Made by a program: the position numbers and the translations under genes. Positions 36,547 to 44,107 of a DNA stretch of 56,018 bases are shown in pieces. Position 1 is the stretch's first letter. Every line of letters begins with the position of its first letter. Origin of the DNA: Gammaproteobacteria bacterium (GTDB lineage Bacteria > Pseudomonadota > Gammaproteobacteria > Steroidobacterales > Woeseiaceae); contig JAHEGH010000005.1 of the NCBI GenBank assembly GCA_024639825.1, positions 1 to 56,018 on the forward strand, written 5' to 3'. The notes below the pieces were generated by a model. That model ran no database searches, was not told where the DNA came from, and was given only the letters and a program-made list of their open reading frames with translations.

Positions 36547-37362
36547 ATGCGCGTAGCGGCAATTCAGATGAACAGTGGCTCGGATGTGGAGACCAATCTT
36601 GAGCTCGCGGATAGATTGCTGGGCGAGGCCGCTGCCGATGGCTGCGTTCTGTCTGCGCTGCCGGAGAATTTCGCGTTGATGCCGGAGCGCGCCAGGGACA
36701 AGGCGCGATATGCGGAGGAACCCGGCGAGGGTCCGATCCAGGCGTTCCTGTCGGCGGCAGCGGCGAAGCACGGTTTGTGGATTGTCTGCGGCAGCATGCC
36801 GCTCGTGTCGCCCGAAATCGGCGCACAACGCGTCTATGGTGCGTGCCCGGTCTACGACGCTGAAGGCAAGGTGCAGGCCCTGTACCGTAAGATTCATCTG
36901 TTTGATGTCGACCTCGTGGCCGAGCAGGAGTCCTATCGCGAGTCGAACTCCATGTATCCAGGCGACGATCTAGTGACAGTCGATACACCGATAGGTCGTA
37001 TAGGCCTCACAATATGCTACGACCTGCGGTTCCCGGAGATGTTCCGGCAGCTTGTCGATGCCGGTGCGACGGTCTTCACCGTACCCGCTGCATTTACGGC
37101 AACGACGGGTAAAGCGCACTGGCACACGCTGCTGCGCGCCCGCGCGATCGAAAATCTGGCATATGTCATCGCACCGGGGCAATATGGCCTGCACCCGGAT
37201 GACCGTTCGACATTTGGACATTCACTGATTTGCGATCCCTGGGGCCGAATTCTGGCGGAACAGGCAGAGGGCAACTGCGTAGTTGCCGCCGATATCGATC
37301 CGGAGATGCCGGCACGCCTGCGCAGTGAGTTTCCGGCACTGGCTAACCGTCGTCTGACCTGA
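36547..37362 (+). CDS. Carbon-nitrogen hydrolase (Nit1/deaminated-glutathione-amidase-like)
   Basis: The 271-residue nitrilase-superfamily protein has the full catalytic triad: E40 (in PENF), K115 (in LYRKIHLFD) and C157 (in TICYDLRFPE). The sequence class is that of Nit1-type amidases that repair deaminated glutathione, a metabolite-repair role; this is family inference. It sits between yhdP and tldD, a common arrangement in Proteobacteria outside the enterics, and starts one base after the yhdP stop. Confidence 0.92.
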   Translation: MRVAAIQMNSGSDVETNLELADRLLGEAAADGCVLSALPENFALMPERARDKARYAEEPGEGPIQAFLSAAAAKHGLWIVCGSMPLVSPEIGAQRVYGACPVYDAEGKVQALYRKIHLFDVDLVAEQESYRESNSMYPGDDLVTVDTPIGRIGLTICYDLRFPEMFRQLVDAGATVFTVPAAFTATTGKAHWHTLLRARAIENLAYVIAPGQYGLHPDDRSTFGHSLICDPWGRILAEQAEGNCVVAADIDPEMPARLRSEFPALANRRLT

Positions 37363-37386
37363 CGGCCGAACTTTACGAGAAACCTA

Positions 37387-38832
37387 TTGAGCAAGAACCC
37401 GTCAATTGACGCTGTAATGACACGACTTCTGGAGCCCGCCGGGCTGGGGGAAGCGACGTTGTCGACAACACTTGGCAGCCTCATGCGCAGTGGCGTCGAT
37501 TACGCTGACCTGTATTTTCAGGTAACACGCCAGGAAAGCTGGACACTGGAAGACGGCATTATTCGCGAGGGCAGCTTCAGTCTCGACCAGGGCGTCGGTG
37601 TGCGCGCCAACAGCGGCGAAAAGACAGGATTTGCCTATTCCGATGAGCTGGTACTTCCGGCGCTTGAAGCGGCCGCAGGAGCGGCGCGAGCGATTGCCCG
37701 GCAGGGGCAGGAGAGGCGCGTTCAGGCCTGGCAGCGCAGCACTGCGCCTGCCCTGTACCCTCAGTCCGATCCAACCACGAGTATCGACGACGCGCAGAAG
37801 ACGCAGATGCTGCTCGAACTCGATGCAGCAACGCGTGCGCTCGACCCGCGCGTTGAGCAAGTCATTATCAGTATGGCGAGCAGCCAGGACCTCGTGCTGG
37901 TGGCGGCGTCTGACGGCACCCTGGCTGCCGATGTTCGACCGCTGATCCGTCTGAACGTCAGTGTGATTCTCGAACAGAACGGACAGCGGGAGCAGGGCTA
38001 TTCCGGTGGTGGTGCACGGGCCGACCTCGGCTATTTCCTCGACGGAGACATACCGCTCGACTTCGCGCGTGAAGCCGTGCGGCAGGCCATCGTGCAACTT
38101 GAAGCGCAGCCGGCGCCTGCGGGAACCATGCCCGTCGTGCTCGGCAATGGCTGGCCCGGAATCCTCCTGCACGAGGCGGTTGGGCATGGACTCGAAGGCG
38201 ACTTCAACCGCAAGGGTGTTTCAGCATTCAGCGGTAAAATCGGTCAAAAGGTGGCATCGGATCTCTGCACCATCGTCGATGATGGAACGATAGTGAACCG
38301 GCGTGGGTCACTGGCGGTCGACGACGAAGGCACACCCGGGCAGTACAACACGCTTGTCGAAAATGGCATCCTGCGAGGCTACATGCAGGACAAACTCAAT
38401 GCTCGGCTTATGGGTGTTGAGGCGACCGGAAACGGGCGTCGCGAATCGTTTGCGCATATTCCGATGCCGCGAATGACCAACACCTACATGCTGGCTGGCA
38501 AGCACGATCCGGAGGAGATCATCGCGTCGGTCGACAAAGGTCTGTACGCGCCGAATTTTGGCGGTGGGCAGGTCGACATCACGTCTGGCAAGTTCGTTTT
38601 CTCAGCCAGCGAGGCGTACCTGATCGAGAACGGCAAAGTCACGACACCTGTCAAGGGCGCCATGTTGATCGGCGACGGTCCCGAGGCGTTACACAAGATC
38701 TCGATGGTTGGCAGCGATCTGCAGCTCGATACCGGGGTCGGGACCTGTGGGAAGGAAGGTCAGTCGGTGCCGGTTGGCGTCGGGCAGCCAACACTCAAGA
38801 TCGATGAGTTGACGGTTGGCGGCACCGCGTAG
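37387..38832 (+). CDS. tldD: Metalloprotease subunit TldD
   Basis: TldD is the zinc-bearing subunit of the TldD/TldE heterodimer, which degrades unfolded peptides and matures some modified peptides such as microcin B17. The 481-residue protein has the metal-binding [11 protein letters not shown] motif with the histidines at about 262 and 267, and the C-terminal [16 protein letters not shown] segment. Start TTG at 37387 gives the usual length; ATG at 37417 is an alternative. The TldE partner (pmbA) lies about 4 kb downstream, and a small peptide gene follows directly. Confidence 0.96.
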   Translation: MSKNPSIDAVMTRLLEPAGLGEATLSTTLGSLMRSGVDYADLYFQVTRQESWTLEDGIIREGSFSLDQGVGVRANSGEKTGFAYSDELVLPALEAAAGAARAIARQGQERRVQAWQRSTAPALYPQSDPTTSIDDAQKTQMLLELDAATRALDPRVEQVIISMASSQDLVLVAASDGTLAADVRPLIRLNVSVILEQNGQREQGYSGGGARADLGYFLDGDIPLDFAREAVRQAIVQLEAQPAPAGTMPVVLGNGWPGILLHEAVGHGLEGDFNRKGVSAFSGKIGQKVASDLCTIVDDGTIVNRRGSLAVDDEGTPGQYNTLVENGILRGYMQDKLNARLMGVEATGNGRRESFAHIPMPRMTNTYMLAGKHDPEEIIASVDKGLYAPNFGGGQVDITSGKFVFSASEAYLIENGKVTTPVKGAMLIGDGPEALHKISMVGSDLQLDTGVGTCGKEGQSVPVGVGQPTLKIDELTVGGTA

Positions 38833-38877
38833 CAGCGCCGGCAATTTCACATAAGCTGATTTCTTACGACTTGAGGG

Positions 38878-38891
38878 CTCACAATTGTGAG
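38878..38891. promoter_or_regulatory. Perfect 14-base palindrome upstream of the small gene
   Basis: CTCACAATTGTGAG is followed within a few bases by a further CTCAC half (38897-38901). It lies about 65 bases before the small ORF at 38956, where a promoter would be expected, so it may be an operator. No regulator is assigned. Confidence 0.45.
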
Positions 38892-38955
38892 TTGTCTCAC
38901 TTCATTCAACATATCTTGATAGTAGAGTTTTCGTATCTCATGGAGGGATACGACA

Positions 38956-39126
38956 ATGGCATTCGACAGCACAATCACAGAACATGACATGGACGCCAAT
39001 TCTCAGCAGTTCGTGCAGGGATTACGCGGCGATGCCGGTGATTTCGAACCTGACCTCGCCGTAGATGGCCTGTCAGAGTCGATACTCTCGCGCATTTTCG
39101 GTCTGTTCGGAGGCGGTCGCTCCTGA
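38956..39126 (+). CDS. Small protein of 56 residues, unknown function
   Basis: I do not recognise this product. The ATG is preceded by GGAGGG at seven-base spacing, one of the strongest ribosome binding sites in the window, and a factor-independent terminator lies 39 bases after the stop, so the gene forms a complete unit. The peptide is acidic over the first 40 residues (MAFDSTITEHDMDANSQQ..., then DAGDFEPDLAVDGL), and ends in an amphipathic, glycine-rich tail (SESILSRIFGLFGGGRS). This acidic leader plus hydrophobic/Gly-rich tail is reminiscent of precursor peptides, and it lies directly after tldD, whose family can process such peptides. That link is speculative. It could also be a regulatory or unrelated small protein. 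Confidence 0.6.
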   Translation: MAFDSTITEHDMDANSQQFVQGLRGDAGDFEPDLAVDGLSESILSRIFGLFGGGRS

Positions 39127-39164
39127 TCCAGAATCAATGGCTTACACAGAGCGACGCAAACACG

Positions 39165-39190
39165 AGACCCGGTCATTGGCCGGGTCTTTT
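39165..39190 (+). terminator. Factor-independent terminator after the small gene
   Basis: AGACCCGG and CCGGGTCT form an eight-base stem around a seven-base loop, followed by TTT. It ends the transcript of the 56-residue ORF. Confidence 0.8.
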
Positions 39191-39232
39191 GCATTTGAGC
39201 GCTTTACATGTGTCCCCGGCTATGGAGAATGA

Positions 39233-39457
39233 ATGGGCATGTGGGTTTCCAAGCCAATTTACGAAAGCCTTCCTTACTTCTACCTGCTGGTAGGGGTGGC
39301 CTCACTCGGCTTGTCGATGTACCTCAACTACTGGTACATGCCGACGATTTGCTTCGTTGTGGGCTTTGCCAGCCTTGTGGCCGGTCTCGTGGTGCTGTTG
39401 AAGCGGCGGGATTACCGCGTGACGGATCGTCGCGTCGGGCAGCGGCAGGACTACTAG
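39233..39457 (+). CDS. Small membrane protein with two predicted helices
   Basis: The 74-residue product has two hydrophobic stretches (about residues 14-31 and 36-55), followed by a basic and charged tail (LLKRRDYRVTDRRVGQRQDY). GGAG lies about seven bases before the ATG. I do not recognise a named family. It stands between the small peptide gene and the convergent AAA+/FHA gene, so it is transcribed separately from tldD. A role as a partner of the small peptide is conceivable but unsupported. Confidence 0.7.
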   Translation: MGMWVSKPIYESLPYFYLLVGVASLGLSMYLNYWYMPTICFVVGFASLVAGLVVLLKRRDYRVTDRRVGQRQDY

Positions 39458-39472
39458 AGCCAGGGGTTAGCC

Positions 39473-40756
39473 CTACTGCTCGTTGACGGCCGAATCCTGG
39501 TCGTCTGCTTCGTCCTCAGCGGGCGTTTCTTCAAAGACACTGTCATCGTCAGACCGGGAATCAAGCTGGTCCTGCAGCGCTTCATCCTGCTGGCGCAAGT
39601 CATGGTACACAAGCTCATGCACGCCGACTGATACAACGTCACCGTCGCGCAGGCGATACTTCTTGACCTGTTTCTCGCCGAGGAACACACCATTGGTACT
39701 GTTCAAGTCTTCGATCACGCAGCCATTCTCGTCGCTCACCAGCTGTGCATGATGGCGGCTGACGAACTTGCTCTTGATAAAGATTTCGTTGTCGGATGAG
39801 CGACCGACAATCGCGCGACCGAGCGGGAACGTGAGCTCCCGTACGACTTCACCATCCGCACGGACCTCAATGAGCGTCACATCCGAGCTGTTCACCTCAC
39901 GCTGCTGAATCTGCTGCAGCTTCTCGTAAATACCCGTATTGCTCTCGTGCTCTTCCCAGTTGAGTTCGGTGACTGCAGCGATGATATCGTCCAGTCCAAC
40001 GGTACTCTTCTCGTCGGCAAAGGCGCACAGGAGCGCTGTATCACAAAGCGTGTTGATCAAGCGTGGCACGCCGCCCGTGTAACGGTGGATTGTCTCGAAC
40101 GTGTCTTCTTCAAACAATTTTGTCTGGGCGCCGGCGACGCTGAGGCGATGATCGATGTACTCGCGCATTTCACGGCGATCGAGCGGCCCGAGGTGAAAGC
40201 GCAGGCGAACGCGTTGCACAAGTTGTTTGAGGCCGGGTGATTCGAGTGAGTCCCGTAGCTCAGGCTGACCGGCCAGGATGATGCGCAGGACTTTTTCCTT
40301 GTGCGTCTCGATGCCCGAGATCAGGCGAATTTCCTCGAGCACCTTGTGGCTGAGGTTCTGTGCTTCGTCAACAATGAGCACGACCTTCTTGCCGTTCGAA
40401 TACTGCTCGATCAGGAACATGTTGAGCATGTCCAGCAGCTCAACCTTACGCTTGTTGAAAGGCTTGAAACCGAACTCGGTCAGCACGGACTGCAGGAACT
40501 CGGTCGGTGTAAGCTGCGTCTGTGAGACGACAGCGTAAACGACGTCATCATCGAGTTCCGACAGGAAGGACTGCAGGAGCGTGGTCTTGCCAGAGCCGAT
40601 CTCACCAGTGATGATCACGAATCCATCTGCGAGCCAGATGGTCGATTCCATATAGGCCTTGGCGCGAGCATGCTGCTTGCTCCAATAGAGAAAATCCGGA
40701 TCCGGCGTGAGCCGAAACGGTTGTTCCTGCAAATTGAAGTGACTCAAATACGACAT
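39473..40756 (-). CDS. ExeA/GspA-type AAA+ ATPase with C-terminal FHA domain
   Basis: The 427-residue protein starts with the ExeA-like segment FNLQEQPFRLTPDPDFLYWS, then an AAA+ domain with Walker A GEIGSGKTT (about residues 51-59), Walker B VVLIVDEAQNL (about 124-134) and sensor GGVPRLIN (about 226-233). After a linker, an FHA domain follows (about 310-385; FPLGRAIVGRSSDNEI, SRHHAQL, DLNSTNGVFLG), which binds phosphothreonine. A very acidic tail of about 40 residues ends it. Such ATPases serve in secretin or polysaccharide-export assembly; here no exe/gsp or exopolysaccharide gene adjoins. The ATG at 40756 is preferred to a TTG two codons upstream. Confidence 0.88.
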   Translation of the reverse strand: MSYLSHFNLQEQPFRLTPDPDFLYWSKQHARAKAYMESTIWLADGFVIITGEIGSGKTTLLQSFLSELDDDVVYAVVSQTQLTPTEFLQSVLTEFGFKPFNKRKVELLDMLNMFLIEQYSNGKKVVLIVDEAQNLSHKVLEEIRLISGIETHKEKVLRIILAGQPELRDSLESPGLKQLVQRVRLRFHLGPLDRREMREYIDHRLSVAGAQTKLFEEDTFETIHRYTGGVPRLINTLCDTALLCAFADEKSTVGLDDIIAAVTELNWEEHESNTGIYEKLQQIQQREVNSSDVTLIEVRADGEVVRELTFPLGRAIVGRSSDNEIFIKSKFVSRHHAQLVSDENGCVIEDLNSTNGVFLGEKQVKKYRLRDGDVVSVGVHELVYHDLRQQDEALQDQLDSRSDDDSVFEETPAEDEADDQDSAVNEQ

Positions 40757-40813
40757 GTCCAATTGAGTTTACCTGCTTTTTTGCTCAACTGGCTATGCCA
40801 TGGTCTCAAGCGC

Positions 40814-41899
40814 CTACGTAGACTGGTTCACACTTTCGCTGATTATGTCGACAAGCGCATCGCGGCTGGCCGCTGTTTCAGCTGTTACTGTTATATGCCC
40901 GAGTTTTCGTCCCGGCCTGGGAGCCTTGCCGTAGTCGTGCAATACGCCCTGCTTCAGCGAGCGGACGGAGTCGGGAATGTCGCCGATCAGGTTGATCATG
41001 CCGGCGTGCCCGACGCTGGCAGTGGAACCGAGGGGCTTGTTCATTACGGCTCGCAAGTGGTTCTCAAACTGGCTCGTTGCAGCACCCTCGATCGTCCAGT
41101 GCCCCGAGTTGTGTACGCGCGGCGCAAACTCGTTGGCCATAAGATCGTTGTCGCAGACGAACAATTCGAGGGCCAGGACACCAACGTAGTTGAGATGGCC
41201 AAGCAAACGCCGCACATAGGTTTCAGCACGGTCGGCCAGCTCAGGTGCATCGACCGGCGAGCGAGACGTGCGCAAGATGCCGCCCTCGTGGACGTTGCGG
41301 CTTAGCGGATAAATGACGATATCGCCATCCACATTGCGTGCACCGATAGCTGATACTTCGTAATCGAAGTTGACCCACTGCTCGGCAATGAGTGGGTTCG
41401 CACCGAGCGCTTTCCAGGCGTCGTCGATATCCTTGCGTTCGCGAATAATGAACTGGCCTTTGCCGTCGTAGCCAAGGCGGCGCGTCTTGATGACCAGCGG
41501 CAGGCCGAGTTGGTTGGCTGCGGCCACAATGTCTTCACGACGATCGATCGTGCGGTAGCCGGGTAGCGGGATATCCAGCTGGTCGAACAGGCGTTTCTCG
41601 TCGAGCCGATCCTGAGCGTGTCGCAATGCCGCGGCGGGCGGGTAGACCGGTACCTTGCCTTCGATCTTGTGCAGCGCCTCGACCGGCACATTCTCAAATT
41701 CATAGGTGACGACGTCGCAGGTGGCGGCCAGTTCGGCAAGCGCGCCGGCGTCGTCAAAGGGTTTCTGGATTACCTCCCCACAGTCGCCCGCCGGCGGCGT
41801 GTCGGACGGGTCGACGAAGCGGCATTCGACGCCGAGGTCGCGGGCCGCGTAGCCCAGCATCTGGCCGAGTTGGCCGGCTCCAATAATGCCGATACGCAT
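40814..41899 (-). CDS. purK: 5-(carboxyamino)imidazole ribonucleotide synthase PurK
   Basis: PurK uses ATP and bicarbonate to carboxylate AIR to N5-CAIR. The 361-residue ATP-grasp protein has GIIGAGQLGQML at the N-terminus, LPLVIKTRRLGYDGKGQFI in the ATP-grasp domain, and EFAPRVHNSGHWT with DNDLMANE near the C-terminal active site. It follows purE after three bases in one operon. Confidence 0.97.
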   Translation of the reverse strand: MRIGIIGAGQLGQMLGYAARDLGVECRFVDPSDTPPAGDCGEVIQKPFDDAGALAELAATCDVVTYEFENVPVEALHKIEGKVPVYPPAAALRHAQDRLDEKRLFDQLDIPLPGYRTIDRREDIVAAANQLGLPLVIKTRRLGYDGKGQFIIRERKDIDDAWKALGANPLIAEQWVNFDYEVSAIGARNVDGDIVIYPLSRNVHEGGILRTSRSPVDAPELADRAETYVRRLLGHLNYVGVLALELFVCDNDLMANEFAPRVHNSGHWTIEGAATSQFENHLRAVMNKPLGSTASVGHAGMINLIGDIPDSVRSLKQGVLHDYGKAPRPGRKLGHITVTAETAASRDALVDIISESVNQST

Positions 41900-41902
41900 G
41901 GC

Positions 41903-42391
41903 TTACGTGCGTGGGTCGCTGTTGCCCAGCACCTTGTCGGTCTGGTTCTTGCGGAAGGTGTCGAGAGCCGTGGCAATGGCCTCGTTCTCGTTGGCAAGGA
42001 TAGCCGCGGCAAGCAGTGCTGCATTAACTGCCCCGGCGCGACCGATAGCCATGCTGCCCACGGGTATGCCAGCAGGCATCTGCGCAATCGAGAGCAGGGA
42101 GTCCATGCCGTTGAGTGCCTTGGACTGCACCGGAACACCCAGAACCGGTACACGCGTTTTCGATGCGGCCATGCCAGGCAGGTGCGCAGCGCCTCCGGCT
42201 CCGGCAATGATCACCTTGAGGCCGCGCTCTACGGCAGAGCCTGCGTACTCGAACAGAAGGTCAGGTGTGCGGTGTGCGGAGACAACCTGCACTTCGTAGG
42301 ACACACCGAGTTCATCAAGCGTCTCGGTGGCGTGGCGCATCGTCTCCCAGTCGGAGCGCGAGCCCATAATTATGCCGACATCAATACTCAT
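41903..42391 (-). CDS. purE: N5-carboxyaminoimidazole ribonucleotide mutase PurE
   Basis: PurE interconverts N5-CAIR and CAIR in purine synthesis. The 162-residue protein has the class I pattern: [13 protein letters not shown] (about 6-18), VVSAHRTPD (about 37-45), [12 protein letters not shown] (about 65-76), [10 protein letters not shown] and [19 protein letters not shown]. Its start lies 22 bases after the darP-like stop on the same strand. Confidence 0.98.
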   Translation of the reverse strand: MSIDVGIIMGSRSDWETMRHATETLDELGVSYEVQVVSAHRTPDLLFEYAGSAVERGLKVIIAGAGGAAHLPGMAASKTRVPVLGVPVQSKALNGMDSLLSIAQMPAGIPVGSMAIGRAGAVNAALLAAAILANENEAIATALDTFRKNQTDKVLGNSDPRT

Positions 42392-42413
42392 ATCGAAATT
42401 CTATCACCAGCGG

Positions 42414-42680
42414 TTACTTGCGTCGCAGGCGCTCGAGCGCCTCACGGATGGGTTCCGGATCGTCGAGAGCGCCCATTAACTTACCGATGTACTGCTTTTG
42501 CCGCCGCAATGCACCATGTGCCTTGATATGGCGCGCTTCCATGATGGCTTCGAGGAGGTCTTCGTCGAGCGGCATCGACAGCAGATCGGGCTCACGAAGC
42601 ATGATGAGTTCCTCTCCGAGTTTCTGCAACGCCAGATATGCGCGTTTTCTCGCGCTTTTGCTGGGCTTTGTATCATCCAC
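42414..42680 (-). CDS. Half-length DarP/YjgA-like protein
   Basis: DarP (YjgA, DUF615) is a 50S assembly factor of about 170-190 residues. This 88-residue product matches only its N-terminal half: KSARKRAYLALQKLGEELI, LDEDLLEAIMEARHIKAHGALRRQKQYIGKLM (in parts), and DPEPIREALERLR. It then stops, 22 bases before purE, so there is no room for the C-terminal half. Start GTG at 42680, with GGAGG about 11 bases upstream. The divergent pmbA neighbour is the classical YjgA context, which supports the family assignment. It is either a reduced functional form or a 3'-truncated gene. Confidence 0.82.
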   Translation of the reverse strand: MDDTKPSKSARKRAYLALQKLGEELIMLREPDLLSMPLDEDLLEAIMEARHIKAHGALRRQKQYIGKLMGALDDPEPIREALERLRRK

Positions 42681-42692
42681 CGGCTAAAGTAC

Positions 42693-42726
42693 CTCCCGCG
42701 GTTTGACCGCTATCCGGGGGCGGGAG
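42693..42726. promoter_or_regulatory. Inverted repeat over the pmbA leader
   Basis: CTCCCGC (42693-42699) and GCGGGAG (42720-42726) are complementary, and the right arm contains the GGGAG that would serve as the pmbA ribosome binding site. A nested GCGGT/ACCGC pair is also possible. It could mask the site or be coincidental in this short divergent gap. Confidence 0.35.
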
Positions 42727-42732
42727 TCTAGC

Positions 42733-44079
42733 ATGGGAATAATTAAGAAACGCGAATCGCTGGGGCGCAGCGAGTTGGAAAACCTCGTCAAGCTGGCGCT
42801 CGATGAAGCGCAGCAACGCGGCATGGATCAGGCCGAGGCAGCCGCAAGCCAGGATACCGGCCTGTCTACCACGGCTCGACTGGGTGAAGTTGAAAGTCTC
42901 GAGTACACCAATGACCGCGGCATCGGAATTACTGTGTTCAAGGACTCGCGGAAAGGCAACGCGAGCACGTCCGACCTGTCGCCCGAGGCGATTCGCGAAG
43001 CGGTTGCCAAGGCGTGTACGTTTGCAACACTGACTGCACAGGATAAGTACTCCGGCCTGGCCGACCCCGAGCTCATGTGCAAAGACATCAGGGATCTCGA
43101 ACTCGATCATCCCTGGGACCTGAATGCCGATACGGCGATTGCGATGGCCATCGAGTCGGAGGCGGCTGGCCTGCAAAGCGACCCGCGCATCAGTAACTCC
43201 GAAGGCGCAACCGTGTCGACGAATCGCGGTACGCGAGCTTACGGCAACACGCACGGGTTTATCGGTAGCTTTTCGAAAACGAGTCACAGCGTGACCTGTG
43301 TTTTGCTTGCTGAAGCAGACGGCCTGATGCAGCGTGACTATCACTACACTGCGGCACGTAATGCTGGCGATCTGGAGGCCGTGGGTGAGGTAGGCCGACG
43401 CGCGGCTGAGAAAACGATCAGCCGACTTGGCGCGCGAAAAATCAAAACGACCCGGGCGCCGGTTCTGTACATTCCGGAAGTCGCACGCGGTTTCATAGGG
43501 CACGCCATTGGCGCCATCTCCGGCGGTGCCCAGTACCGACGCTCGTCGTTTCTGCTCGACGCAGTGGGAGAGACATTATTCCCGAACTTCGTCAACATTC
43601 AGGAGCGCCCGCACTTGCCGGGTGCGATGGCAAGTGCGCCTTACGATGGCGAAGGTGTCGCAACCTACGATCGCGATATCGTGGCTGGCGGCGTGTTGCA
43701 GGGCTATGTCCTCAGCAGTTACTCGGCACGGCGACTCGGCCTCACCACGACGGCGAACGCCGGTGGATCGCAGAACCTGGTTATCCCGGGTAGCGATAAA
43801 AGCCAGGCCGAGTTGATCCGTGAAATGGGTACCGGTCTGATTGTTCAGGAGCTGATTGGCCAGGGCGTCAATGGCGTCACAGGCGACTATTCGCGCGGCG
43901 CGGTCGGCCATTGGGTCGAAAATGGCGAAGTCCAGTACCCTGTGCACGAGGTTACGATTGCCGGCAACCTGCGCGAGCTGTATCAGCGCATTGTGGCGAT
44001 TGGAGACGATCAGGACACTCGCAGCGGTATTCGTTGCGGTTCCATCCTGGTGGAGGAAATGACGATCGCGGGTGCGTAG
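42733..44079 (+). CDS. pmbA: Metalloprotease subunit TldE (PmbA)
   Basis: PmbA/TldE is the non-zinc partner of TldD. The 448-residue protein has the family segments YTNDRGIGITVF, NSEGATVSTNRG, and the C-terminal NLVIPGSDKSQAELIREMGTGLIVQELIGQGVNGVTGDYSRGAVGHWVENGE region (in parts). It lacks the HExxxH motif of TldD, as expected. ATG at 42733 matches the family start; an in-frame GTG/ACG region upstream is not needed. Confidence 0.95.
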   Translation: MGIIKKRESLGRSELENLVKLALDEAQQRGMDQAEAAASQDTGLSTTARLGEVESLEYTNDRGIGITVFKDSRKGNASTSDLSPEAIREAVAKACTFATLTAQDKYSGLADPELMCKDIRDLELDHPWDLNADTAIAMAIESEAAGLQSDPRISNSEGATVSTNRGTRAYGNTHGFIGSFSKTSHSVTCVLLAEADGLMQRDYHYTAARNAGDLEAVGEVGRRAAEKTISRLGARKIKTTRAPVLYIPEVARGFIGHAIGAISGGAQYRRSSFLLDAVGETLFPNFVNIQERPHLPGAMASAPYDGEGVATYDRDIVAGGVLQGYVLSSYSARRLGLTTTANAGGSQNLVIPGSDKSQAELIREMGTGLIVQELIGQGVNGVTGDYSRGAVGHWVENGEVQYPVHEVTIAGNLRELYQRIVAIGDDQDTRSGIRCGSILVEEMTIAGA

Positions 44080-44107
44080 GGGCTGGGAAGTGACTAATAC
44101 GCTCTGG

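Noticed and set aside
38833-39460. Toxin-antitoxin pair formed by the two small genes
   Set aside because: They are separated by a terminator and the products do not resemble known toxins or antitoxins; kept only as unassigned small genes.
40670-42526. Plus-strand frames opposite purK and purE
   Set aside because: Shadows of two well-conserved purine genes.
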